Assembly: GCA_003240855.1 (NCBI GenBank)
Contig: QFNN01000059.1
Coordinates: 1 to 17,546, forward strand
Direction: 5' to 3'
DNA from: Sphingomonas sanxanigenens
GTDB lineage: Bacteria; Pseudomonadota; Alphaproteobacteria; Sphingomonadales; Sphingomonadaceae
DNA length: 17,546 nucleotides
How positions within the stretch are numbered: the first letter of the stretch is position 1; each line of letters opens with the position of its first letter. The notes beneath the pieces are model-generated. The model saw only the letters and a program-made list of their open reading frames with translations. It ran no database searches and was not told where the DNA came from. This document shows, one piece after another, positions 1-8,122 of this stretch. The position numbers and the translations under genes are program-made.

Positions 1-16
1 GAGCCCGTTTGGAATG

Positions 17-116
17 GGCTGAAGGCGCATTTTGCGGCGCCGGCCCGATCCCCCCACCCGGCCTCCCACCGGGCATCGGCCCAGCGGGAGGCGGGGTGGG
101 GGCGCGGGCCGCCGCC
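17..116. repeat. GC-rich long palindromic repeat, copy 1
   Basis: An imperfect long inverted repeat: the left arm at 36-67 (GGCGCCGGCCCGATC then a C-rich tract) pairs with the right arm at 86-116 across an 18-nt loop. The left half (17-68, starting GGCTGAAGGCGCATTTT) is nearly the same as a block at 12701-12753 after purA, so this is one of at least two copies of a dispersed intergenic element. It lies just 3' of the VOC gene and no coding sequence is seen in 1-131. Its role is unknown; it could act as an RNA hairpin at the 3' end of the adjacent transcripts. No T-tract follows either arm, so an intrinsic terminator is not supported. Confidence 0.7.
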
Positions 117-131
117 GATCTCGAACGGATT

Positions 132-524
132 CTAGGCGGACCCGATGTGGAACGCGCAGAGCTTGTTGCCCTCGGGATCGCGGACATAGGCGCCGTAAAA
201 GGCCTGCGGACCTTCCGGCCCGCGCAGGCCGGGCGCGCCTTCGCAACTGCCGCCGAGTTCGATCGCCTTGGCGTGGAAAGCGTCGACCTTGGCGCGATCG
301 CCCACCACGATCGCGACCATATTGCCGTTGCCGGGGGTCGCCGCCTCGCCATTATAAGGCGGCGTCACCGCGATGCCCGGCTGGCCCATGCCCATGCCGT
401 ACAGCGTAAAGCCGTGGTCGAGCTGCATGAGCCGCTTGCCGCCCAGGCTGCCGACGAGCGAGTCATAGAAGGCGCGCGCCTTTTCAAGATCGTTGGCGCC
501 GAGCGTGACATAGCCGATCATCAT
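132..524 (-). CDS. VOC family (glyoxalase/bleomycin resistance/dioxygenase-fold) protein
   Basis: A 130-residue protein with the single-domain vicinal oxygen chelate layout. It opens with MIGYVTLGANDLEKARAFYD, the first beta strand plus the helix usual in the family, and ends with the strand motif DPEGNKLCAFH. Its length matches a one-domain VOC protein, which normally works as a dimer. The first metal-ligand position, often His in MIDHV-type members, is Tyr here, so glyoxalase I activity is not implied and the substrate is unknown. The start at 524 is chosen because its ATG overlaps the stop of the upstream DUF3617 gene as ATGA (524-521), and an AAGGGAGAGG ribosome site lies just before it; a second ATG at 521 is possible. 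The overlap suggests translational coupling. Confidence 0.88.
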   Translation of the reverse strand: MMIGYVTLGANDLEKARAFYDSLVGSLGGKRLMQLDHGFTLYGMGMGQPGIAVTPPYNGEAATPGNGNMVAIVVGDRAKVDAFHAKAIELGGSCEGAPGLRGPEGPQAFYGAYVRDPEGNKLCAFHIGSA

Positions 525-1084
525 TCCTCTCCCTTCTGGTCGCCGCTGCATTCGCCGATGCGTTGTGCGCTATTTTCGACCTTCATCGACATTTTCGATC
601 CGTCGGGGCCGGGGCGCTCCATCGCCGCCTTCATCGTGTAGGTCTCGGGCGCATAGACGCCGTTCATCGTCATGGTGACCGCGCCGCCGCCCTGCTGCGG
701 CTGGCAGTGCATCACGGCGTCGATCCTGCCGCCGCCCATCGTGAACTTCTCGAACCGGCACTGGCCGTTATCCTGGCCGGCGAGCATTTCGGCCGAGGGC
801 TTTTCGGCCTGCTCCTTGGTGATGCAGGTCTCCGTCACGGTCGGCTTGCGCATCTGAGCCTGCATCTGCGCCACCGCCTGCGGCGGCATGCCGGGGATGT
901 TCATTTCCTTGATCGTGGTCGTCACGCGCCACTTGCCGGGGCTGACGAAGCTGCCCTGCTGGCGCGCTTCCTGAACTTTCTGCGCGACTTCGCTGACCGA
1001 GGCGTTCTTCACTTCGACGCTGGGCGAGCTGTTGCATCCCGCGAGGACGAGCGCGGGGACGAAAATAATCAAACTACGGGTCAT
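521..1084 (-). CDS. DUF3617-type lipoprotein
   Basis: A 187-residue exported lipoprotein. Residues 1-17 form a lipoprotein signal ending in the lipobox LAGC (lipidated Cys17). The body has the DUF3617 pattern: an early SPGKWRVTTTI strand, an ETCITKEQ segment, an N-G-Q-C-R-F-E segment and later MHC and GEC cysteines, giving four non-lipobox cysteines that may pair in the periplasm. The function of DUF3617 is unknown. The start at 1084 follows GGAAGGATG on the minus strand, a reasonable ribosome site; a longer frame upstream would put residues before the signal peptide. It leads a two-gene unit with the VOC gene (4-nt overlap) and is divergent from uvrB, with only 68 nt between them. Confidence 0.88.
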   Translation of the reverse strand: MTRSLIIFVPALVLAGCNSSPSVEVKNASVSEVAQKVQEARQQGSFVSPGKWRVTTTIKEMNIPGMPPQAVAQMQAQMRKPTVTETCITKEQAEKPSAEMLAGQDNGQCRFEKFTMGGGRIDAVMHCQPQQGGGAVTMTMNGVYAPETYTMKAAMERPGPDGSKMSMKVENSAQRIGECSGDQKGEE

Positions 1085-1152
1085 TCGGCATCCTTCCGAT
1101 CGAGAGAAGCAGTCGTTGCGGCCCTTGTGCGGAGGCACCATATCCATGGGCG
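1085..1152. promoter_or_regulatory. Short divergent intergenic region, DUF3617 lipoprotein / uvrB
   Basis: These 68 nt must hold the promoters or leaders of two divergent units unless transcription starts inside a neighbouring gene. I looked for the alphaproteobacterial LexA box (GTTC-N7-GTTC) and the GAAC-N7-GTTC form and saw neither, so SOS control of uvrB has no visible support here. GGAGG near 1130 is about 18 nt from the uvrB start, too far for a standard ribosome site. No convincing -35/-10 pair was found. Confidence 0.4.
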
Positions 1153-3339
<2,187 letters not shown>

Positions 3340-3449
3340 CAATTATTTTCGCCGGCGTGGAACCGGCGCGCGCGTCGTCCGTTCTTGTTCTGCTTGATCG
3401 AGAGAAAGAGCATTGATGGTCCCGATCCTCGCGGATTGGGCCATAAGGG

Positions 3450-3483
3450 AGCCCCGCCGCGAAAGCGACGGGGCTTACTTTTT
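3450..3483 (+). terminator. Rho-independent terminator downstream of uvrB
   Basis: A hairpin with outer stem AGCCCCG (3450-3456) / CGGGGCT (3469-3475), a single C-A mismatch, an inner CGC/GCG stem and a GAAA tetraloop (3461-3464), followed by TTACTTTTT with five T at 3479-3483. The T-tract is on the plus strand only, so it ends plus-strand transcripts, most simply uvrB, whose stop is 110 nt upstream. It lies 24 nt from the stop of the convergent transporter gene. The 110-nt gap from the uvrB stop leaves room for a separate short transcript, but no promoter is convincing. Confidence 0.85.
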
Positions 3484-3506
3484 GCGCGCAGGCGAAGGCG
3501 CGGCGC

Positions 3507-4778
3507 TCAATCCTCGGCGATCCGGCTGTCGCGCCTGGTTTCGGGAAGCATCAGGAAGCCGATCGTGGCGACGCCCGCCATCGCCGCGACATACCAGTAG
3601 AATCCGGCCTCTACCCCCGCTTTCTTAAGCCACAGCGCGACATATTCGGCGCTGCCCCCGAACAGCGCGTTGCCGATCGCATAAGGCAGCGCGACGCCCA
3701 GCGTGCGGACATGGGCGGGAAAGAGTTCCGCCTTCACCAGCGCGCTGATCGCCGTGTAGCCTGAAAGAAGCAGCAGCAGCCCGCAGATGACGGCGAAGGC
3801 GAGCGCGGGCGTGGGGCCTGCGGCGAGCAGGCTGTAAGCCGGCGCCGTCGCGATCATCGCGCCGATCCCGAACAGCAGCAGCATCGGTTTGCGCCCGAAG
3901 CGATCGGCGAGATGCCCGAAAAGCGGCTGGGCGCACATATAGACGACGAGCGCGCCCGTCATCACCCCTGTCGCCGTCTGGCGGTCGAACCCGGCCGTGT
4001 TGACGAGGAACTTCTGCATGTAGGTGGTGTAGGCGTAGAAGGCGAGGCTGCCCCCGGCGGTGATCGCGACGACGAGCAGGAAAGCGCGGGGATGGGCGCG
4101 CCACAGATTGCCGATCGTCGAACGGGGGCGATCGGCCTTCGCCATCGCCTCGAACGACGCCGTTTCGGCGAGCCTTCGTCGGAAAGCGTAAACGAGAAGC
4201 GCAAGGAGCGCGCCAAGCGCGAAGGGGATGCGCCATCCCCAGCCCTCGAGCTGCGCTTCGCTGAGCAACGATTGGAGGAGCAGCACGACGGCCAGCGCGG
4301 AAAGCTGGCCGCCGACGAGGGTGACATATTGGAAGCTGGACCAGAAACCGCGCCGCGCGCGCGGGGCCATTTCGGAAAGATAGGTCGCGCTCGTCCCATA
4401 TTCGCCGCCCACCGACAGGCCCTGCAACATGCGCGCGACGAGCAGCCACAGCGGCGAGAGCAGACCCGCCTGCGCGTGGGTAGGCGCGACGGCGATCATC
4501 AGCGAGCCGCCGAACATCAGCCCGACCGACAATGCGAGCCCGGCCTTGCGCCCCCGGCTGTCGCCATAGACCCCCATGATCCATGCCCCGATCGGGCGCA
4601 TCAGGAAGCCGACGCCGAAGATCGCGGCGGTGGAAAGCAGTTGCGCAGTGCGATCGCCTTCGGGGAAAAAGGCCGGCGCGAAATAGATGGCGAGCGCCGC
4701 ATAGGCATAGAAATCATACCATTCGACGAGATTGCCCGCCGATCCGCCGATGATCGACTTCAGCCGACGCGCTTCCAT
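3507..4778 (-). CDS. kgtP: MFS alpha-ketoglutarate permease-like transporter (metabolite:H+ symporter family)
   Basis: A 423-residue, 12-helix inner-membrane transporter of the major facilitator superfamily, metabolite:H+ symporter group. Segments match what I know of E. coli KgtP closely: GNLVEWYDFYAYA (15-27), GFLMRPIGAWIMG (57-69), RMLQGLSVGGEYGTSATYLSE (116-136), FQYVTLVGGQLSAL (149-162), WGWRIPFALGA (180-190), TTYMQKFLVNTAG (251-263) and FGGSAEYVAL (373-382). The MFS loop motif is present as GDSRGRKAG after helix 2 and DRFGRKP after helix 8. The substrate is therefore probably 2-oxoglutarate or a related dicarboxylate, taken up with protons. The start at 4778 is chosen because GGGGAG lies 6-7 nt before it and the family N-terminus begins there; the open frame runs further upstream but is low-complexity and overlaps the divergent gene. 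Confidence 0.85.
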   Translation of the reverse strand: MEARRLKSIIGGSAGNLVEWYDFYAYAALAIYFAPAFFPEGDRTAQLLSTAAIFGVGFLMRPIGAWIMGVYGDSRGRKAGLALSVGLMFGGSLMIAVAPTHAQAGLLSPLWLLVARMLQGLSVGGEYGTSATYLSEMAPRARRGFWSSFQYVTLVGGQLSALAVVLLLQSLLSEAQLEGWGWRIPFALGALLALLVYAFRRRLAETASFEAMAKADRPRSTIGNLWRAHPRAFLLVVAITAGGSLAFYAYTTYMQKFLVNTAGFDRQTATGVMTGALVVYMCAQPLFGHLADRFGRKPMLLLFGIGAMIATAPAYSLLAAGPTPALAFAVICGLLLLLSGYTAISALVKAELFPAHVRTLGVALPYAIGNALFGGSAEYVALWLKKAGVEAGFYWYVAAMAGVATIGFLMLPETRRDSRIAED

Positions 4779-4920
4779 GATCGCTCCCCGCCCTCCGCGC
4801 CCGGTTCGGCGCATGCGGAGGCTAGGCCAGGTCGGCGGGCGGTTGCAAATCGCGGCTCGCCCGGCCATGCCTGCGCTGGCCGCCGGGCGAGCGGCGGCGG
4901 GTGAGTGCTGGAGTGCGTCC

Positions 4921-5436
4921 TTGAAGAAACAGCGTGCGGCGATCGGTCTTTTCCTGCTGACCTGTTCATGCGTTGCGCCCCGGCAAGCGCCGCCGACGCC
5001 GGCCCCCAAGCCCGCGCCCCCGCCGCCCGCGCCGACGCCCACGCCGGTGAAGCCCGAGGGCGACGACTGGCGCGACTGGCCCATCACGCCCGGCATTTGG
5101 ACCTACCGCGCGACCGAAACGGGGGGCAATGCGCGCTTCGCCGCCCCGGGCGCGCAGGCGGCCGAACTCATGCTGATCTGCGCGCGCCAGACGCGCGAGA
5201 TCATGATCGTCCGCCCGGCGGCCGCCGCCGTCACCGGCACGATGACGATCCAGACGAGCAGCGGCGCGAACGCCGTGCCGATCAGGGCGGGCAGCGCGAC
5301 GCTGCCGGCATCGAGTCCGCTGCTCGACCAGATGGGCTATAGCCGCGGGCGGTTCATGGTGACGATCGAGGGTGTTCCCCGCCTGATCGCGCCGGCATGG
5401 CCCGAAGTGCTGCGCGTGACCGAGGATTGCCGCTGA
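4921..5436 (+). CDS. Small putative lipoprotein, first of a tandem paralogous pair
   Basis: A 171-residue exported protein of unknown function. I place the start at TTG 4921: GGAG at 4910-4913 lies 7 nt before it and it gives a clean signal peptide, KKQRAAIGLFLLTCSC, with lipidation at Cys15 or Cys17 (neither lipobox is canonical). A proline/alanine-rich linker follows (about 23-45), then a globular domain from PGIWTYRA to the final EDCR. This domain aligns with that of the next gene: W-x-y start, ARF, a single Cys, an R after a hydrophobic strand, a P-x-x-x-x-x-[ML] segment and a C-terminal Cys-Arg. An ATG at 4867 is an alternative start but would bury the signal peptide. It is divergent from the transporter gene with 142 nt between them, and its stop overlaps the next start. 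Confidence 0.75.
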   Translation: MKKQRAAIGLFLLTCSCVAPRQAPPTPAPKPAPPPPAPTPTPVKPEGDDWRDWPITPGIWTYRATETGGNARFAAPGAQAAELMLICARQTREIMIVRPAAAAVTGTMTIQTSSGANAVPIRAGSATLPASSPLLDQMGYSRGRFMVTIEGVPRLIAPAWPEVLRVTEDCR

Positions 5437-5972
5437 TGCGCCGCCACGGCTGGCTGCTGCTTCCGTTCGCGCTTGCAGCATGCGACCGGCCGCCGCAGCC
5501 CTCTAACGCGACGATTGTCCATTCGGAGAGCGAGGCGCTCACCCCTGCGGACGAGCAGGATCAGCCCGGCCGCGACGGCATCAGCACCGAACGCACCGAT
5601 ATTCCCGAACTGGACGGAGTCCCGCTGGCGGAGGGGCGCTGGACGCTCGCAGACGGCCCCGAGGCGCGTTTCGGGCTGGCGGGCGAGCCGAGCTTTTCGA
5701 TCCGCTGCGACAATCAGCTTCACATGATCGTGATGACGCGCGGCGCGATCAGCGGCGACAATCTGCAGCTCATCACCGATCGCGGCGCGACGCGTTTCGA
5801 CGCGCAGGGCGACGGCGCGCAGACGGTCGCCAGCTTTTCGGCCAAATATCCTTGGTTCAGGGATGTGCTGGCAAAGGCCGACGGTGCGATCGGGGTGCGG
5901 ATCGACGACGGCGAGCCGCTTGCCATGCCCGTCGATCCGGCGATTGCCGAGGTGGTTTCAGCTTGCCGGTGA
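5436..5972 (+). CDS. Small putative lipoprotein, second of a tandem paralogous pair
   Basis: A 178-residue lipoprotein: the signal MRRHGWLLLPFALAAC ends in the good lipobox LAAC (Cys16). Its ATG overlaps the previous stop by one base (TGATG, 5434-5438), so the two genes are translationally coupled. A polar linker (17-60) precedes a domain from EGRWTLADGPEARF to the C-terminal SACR. Like the first gene it has one Cys near the second strand (Cys91) and one at the penultimate position (Cys177), a plausible disulfide pair. I do not recognise a named family. The common spacing of W, ARF, Cys, R and final Cys-Arg suggests the two genes arose by an old tandem duplication; they may form a periplasmic complex, which is inference. 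Confidence 0.85.
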   Translation: MRRHGWLLLPFALAACDRPPQPSNATIVHSESEALTPADEQDQPGRDGISTERTDIPELDGVPLAEGRWTLADGPEARFGLAGEPSFSIRCDNQLHMIVMTRGAISGDNLQLITDRGATRFDAQGDGAQTVASFSAKYPWFRDVLAKADGAIGVRIDDGEPLAMPVDPAIAEVVSACR

Positions 5973-6043
5973 AGGGGCGCCGGGAACGCGGCGCGAAAGC
6001 TGAAGATTGTCCGAAAAAAAAATCATTTCAAGTCTTGATCGGC

Positions 6044-6058
6044 GAATCATGATGATTC
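6044..6058. promoter_or_regulatory. Palindrome with two GANTC sites, candidate operator
   Basis: GAATCAT-G-ATGATTC is a 7-bp inverted repeat around one central base. Each outer end is a GANTC site (GAATC at 6044-6048, GATTC at 6054-6058), the target of the CcrM DNA methyltransferase found in most alphaproteobacteria. It lies just after TTGATC (6035-6040), which could be a -35-like element, and after an A-rich stretch (6013-6021), so it may sit over a promoter for the small unit that follows. A binding protein is not known; the regulatory role is inference. Confidence 0.45.
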
Positions 6059-6099
6059 ACCTTCCAATCGTGCCGCAGGGCACAATGGCTTCAACCAGC

Positions 6100-6114
6100 G
6101 AAAGGAGGTGATCC
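6100..6114 (+). promoter_or_regulatory. Full-length Shine-Dalgarno complementary to the 16S 3' end
   Basis: GAAAGGAGGTGATCC is, over all 15 bases, the reverse complement of the usual alphaproteobacterial 16S rRNA 3' end (GGATCACCTCCTTTC). Normal ribosome sites match 4-7 bases. The GGAGG core ends 7 nt before ATG 6116, the ideal distance. Such a long match could trap or stall 30S subunits rather than simply start translation. Confidence 0.75.
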
Positions 6115-6115
6115 G

Positions 6116-6172
6116 ATGTCTCATGGTTCAGCAGAGAGGTCGGTCAAGTCCGTTCGGGGAATGCGCGCCTGA
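6116..6172 (+). CDS. 18-residue small ORF with perfect ribosome site
   Basis: ATG at 6116 opens 18 codons, MSHGSAERSVKSVRGMRA, ending at TGA 6170-6172. It is basic (five K/R plus one His, one Glu), has no hydrophobic segment and no recognised domain. Support for translation is the 15-base ribosome site at ideal spacing and the separate terminator at 6228-6263. Against it, the ORF is too short for coding statistics. The peptide may be a product in itself, or translation of this ORF may matter only for regulating the RNA. It follows the paralogous lipoproteins by 143 nt and is on the same strand, but the sequence between looks like a new promoter region, so it is probably separate. Confidence 0.5.
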   Translation: MSHGSAERSVKSVRGMRA

Positions 6173-6227
6173 ACGGCTGCGCCTAAGTTTCCCGGAGGCG
6201 GCGCTTCCGGCCGCTGACCATGTCAAG

Positions 6228-6263
6228 GGGTTGCCGGGTCTTTAAGGCCCGGCAGCCCTTTTT
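6228..6263 (+). terminator. Strong Rho-independent terminator of the small unit
   Basis: An 11-bp stem GGGTTGCCGGG (6228-6238) / CCCGGCAGCCC (6248-6258), with one G-T wobble, closes a 9-nt loop and is followed at once by TTTTT (6259-6263). It acts on plus-strand transcripts. Read-through from the lipoprotein pair would also end here. Confidence 0.9.
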
Positions 6264-6278
6264 CAGTTCCGGTTGTCT

Positions 6279-6363
6279 GTCATTGCGAGCGCAGCGCGGA
6301 AATCCAGCCTGGATTTTCGGCATCGGCTGGATTGCTTCGTCGGCTTCGCCTTCTCGCAATGAC
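6279..6363. repeat. GTCATTGCGAG dispersed palindrome, copy 1
   Basis: The ends are a perfect 11-bp inverted repeat, GTCATTGCGAG (6279-6289) and CTCGCAATGAC (6353-6363). An inner pair, AATCCAGCC near 6301 and GGCTGGATT near 6336, extends the symmetry. It sits between the small-unit terminator and the 3' end of the DUF2721 gene. A second full copy is at 8045-8122 and a short one at 16091-16120. It resembles REP/BIME-type intergenic elements; no transposase is present in the window. Confidence 0.85.
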
Positions 6364-6380
6364 GGGAGATGGATATGGTC

Positions 6381-6866
6381 TCAACGCCTTGCGCGGCGCT
6401 GGCGGCGGGCTTCATCGAGTTCGAGCAGTTCTTCGCGGATGCGGAAACTGATCCGCGCCACCCTGATTTCGAGCAGGAAGGTCACCAGCGCGGCGATCAG
6501 CAGCAGCATCGCGACGATGAAGGCCGCCGCCACCGCCTGACGGAAGGCGAGATGCGCGAGCTGGGTGACGAAGAGCAGCGCGACGAGCGTGCAGACCGCG
6601 ATCGCGCTCGACACGCACAGCCAGATGGCGAGATTGGCGAGGTCCATCCGCTTGTCGAGGATGCGCAGTTCCCAAACGATCCGGTCATGCTCCTCGCCCG
6701 TCGAGATCGGATGGCGCTCGGCCAGCCAGCGCGAGCGATCGACGACCCGCGCGAGCCGGCCTGCGATGACGTTGAGGATCGCGCCAAGCCCGGCAAGGAG
6801 AAACACAGGCGCGATCGCAAGCTGGATCGTCTGCGCGATGCTGGAAATGGCGGGCAGGTCGGGCAT
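6381..6866 (-). CDS. DUF2721 family membrane protein
   Basis: A 161-residue integral membrane protein of the DUF2721 family, function unknown. Three hydrophobic segments are visible at about 15-35, 78-101 and 111-133. Between the first two lies the family's soluble loop with ILNVIAGRLARVVDRSRWL (30-48) and ELRILDKRMDLANLAIW (66-82). The C-terminal 25 residues are strongly charged (REELLELDEARRQRRARR). The start at MPDLPAISS (6866) matches the usual beginning before the first helix, although no good ribosome site is seen; the frame is open further upstream. It is divergent from the acyltransferase gene at 6947, 80 nt away, and stands alone. Confidence 0.85.
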   Translation of the reverse strand: MPDLPAISSIAQTIQLAIAPVFLLAGLGAILNVIAGRLARVVDRSRWLAERHPISTGEEHDRIVWELRILDKRMDLANLAIWLCVSSAIAVCTLVALLFVTQLAHLAFRQAVAAAFIVAMLLLIAALVTFLLEIRVARISFRIREELLELDEARRQRRARR

Positions 6867-6946
6867 GAGGCAGGGATGACGTGCGCCGCCCGGTCCGGTC
6901 AAGCGCGAACACGCCTTGGTAACGGAGGCGCGGCTAGGCTGGCGGC

Positions 6947-8017
6947 GTGACCAGGCCGCTTTCCGCATCGCATTTCATGCCGCCCGCCGGGCCGCCGGTG
7001 CTGGCGGTAGCAGGCGTGGCGAATGCGATCGATGACGTGGCGGCGCGCTGCACCCCGGCGGGATTTCTGCGCGCAAGCTGGTATCGCGCCGCGCTGAACG
7101 CCTATGGCGGGCGCGATCCGCGCAGCTTCGTCGCCTATGACGCGGCGGGACATGCGGCGATCGCGCTGCCGCTCGTCGGCGTCGGCCCCGCGGCGCTGGG
7201 GCTGGCGGCGACGCCGGGATGCTACTGGCCGTTCCGCGCTTTTCCGATCGCCGACGATGCGCCCGCCGGACTGCTCCGCGCGCTGCTCCGCCGGGTTGCG
7301 GCGCAGGTGCGGGCGTGGCGGATGGGACCGGTCAATGGCGACGACCCGCTGCTCGCCCGGCTGCGCGCCGAGGCGCCGGCGGCGGGGTGGCGGCTGATCG
7401 AACGGACCGTCGCGCGGCGCTTCGTGCTCGACATTGCGGCGTTGCGCGCGGAAGGGACGTGGCCGCGCGGATCGACGCTGAAGAAGAACCGCTTCCACGA
7501 AAAGCATCTGGCGGCGCACGGCGCGCCGGGCTGGTCCTTCCACAGCGGCGCGGACTGGACGGCGCGGCTGATCGACGATCTCGGCGCGATCGAGGCCGAA
7601 AGCTGGATCGCCACGCGCACCGAAGGCGCAGACGCCAAGTTCCACAACAGCGCGCACGAACTGTTCTGGCGCGAGGTGGCGGGCGACCCCGCGATCGCGG
7701 CGATGATGCATGTCGCGCTGCTCCGCATCGGCGGGCGGCCGGCGGCTTTCTCCTTCGACCTCGATGTGGGGGCGACCAGATATGCGATCGCCAACAGCTA
7801 CGACCCGGCCTTCGCGCGGCACAGCCCTGGCAAGCTGCTCCAGTATCGCAACCTTGAACAGGCGGTGGCGCGGGGGATCGCGCGGGTCGACTGGGGCGCG
7901 GGCGACAGCGGCTACAAGCGCGTCATCGGTGCGGTCGAGGCGGCGCCGATCGTCGATTGCCTGTTCGTGCGTGAAGGGCTGGGCGCGGGGATCGCGGCGC
8001 GGATGTGGGGCGGCTGA
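6947..8017 (+). CDS. GNAT-superfamily acyltransferase, CelD/BioF2-like
   Basis: A 356-residue protein of the double-GNAT type (Acetyltransf_6, CelD/BioF2-like), related to the FemAB fold. Diagnostic C-terminal sequence is SPGKLLQYRNLEQAVARG (293-310) followed by DWGAGDSGYKR (315-325), the acyl-CoA binding part of the fold. Middle segment GSTLKKNRFHEKHL (175-188) matches the basic K-x-R stretch common before the second GNAT half. No signal peptide or membrane helix is seen, so it should be cytoplasmic. Such proteins are often linked to polysaccharide or cell-envelope modification, but nothing nearby identifies the substrate. The start is GTG 6947; GGAGG lies about 18 nt upstream, so it is not secure, and ATG 6977 is an alternative. 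Confidence 0.8.
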   Translation: MTRPLSASHFMPPAGPPVLAVAGVANAIDDVAARCTPAGFLRASWYRAALNAYGGRDPRSFVAYDAAGHAAIALPLVGVGPAALGLAATPGCYWPFRAFPIADDAPAGLLRALLRRVAAQVRAWRMGPVNGDDPLLARLRAEAPAAGWRLIERTVARRFVLDIAALRAEGTWPRGSTLKKNRFHEKHLAAHGAPGWSFHSGADWTARLIDDLGAIEAESWIATRTEGADAKFHNSAHELFWREVAGDPAIAAMMHVALLRIGGRPAAFSFDLDVGATRYAIANSYDPAFARHSPGKLLQYRNLEQAVARGIARVDWGAGDSGYKRVIGAVEAAPIVDCLFVREGLGAGIAARMWGG

Positions 8018-8044
8018 GGGGCGATCCCGCGTCTTGATCCTTGT

Positions 8045-8122
8045 CGTCATTGCGAGCGCCGCGAAGCAATCGGGTAGGGCGTCGGGCATTGTCTGGATTG
8101 CTTCGCCGCGCTCGCAATGACG
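8045..8122. repeat. GTCATTGCGAG dispersed palindrome, copy 2
   Basis: The 27-nt arms at 8045-8071 and 8096-8122 are inverted repeats with a single mismatch, beginning CGTCATTGCGAGCGC and ending GCGCTCGCAATGACG, with a 24-nt middle. It begins 27 nt after the stop of the acyltransferase gene. With its near-perfect arms it is the best-preserved copy in the window and would form a long hairpin if transcribed. Confidence 0.9.

Larger units (their letters stand above)
6060..6263 (+). ncRNA. Candidate small transcript ending at a strong terminator
   Basis: About 200 nt with the parts of an independent transcript: promoter-like sequence before it, a small hairpin GTGCC-GCAG-GGCAC (6070-6083), an unusually strong ribosome site (6100-6114), an 18-codon ORF (6116-6172), a second hairpin CCGGAGGC-GGC-GCTTCCGG (6192-6210) and a Rho-independent terminator (6228-6263). 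The only downstream gene is on the opposite strand, so this is not the leader of a larger gene. It could be a small mRNA, a regulatory RNA, or both. The 5' end is a guess. I do not recognise it as a named RNA family. Confidence 0.45.

Noticed and set aside
3413..3628. Small plus-strand ORF after uvrB
   Set aside because: It runs through the Rho-independent terminator and into the antisense of the transporter gene, so it is unlikely to be translated.
4779..5096. N-terminal extension of the transporter by 106 residues
   Set aside because: The extension is Gly/Ala/Arg-rich, overlaps the divergent lipoprotein gene, and the homologous start with a good ribosome site is at 4778.
6100..6114. Fragment of a 16S rRNA gene in antisense
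   Set aside because: Only the 15 bases complementary to the 3' end are present, followed by an ATG at ribosome-site spacing; neighbouring rRNA sequence is absent, so a ribosome-binding role is simpler.
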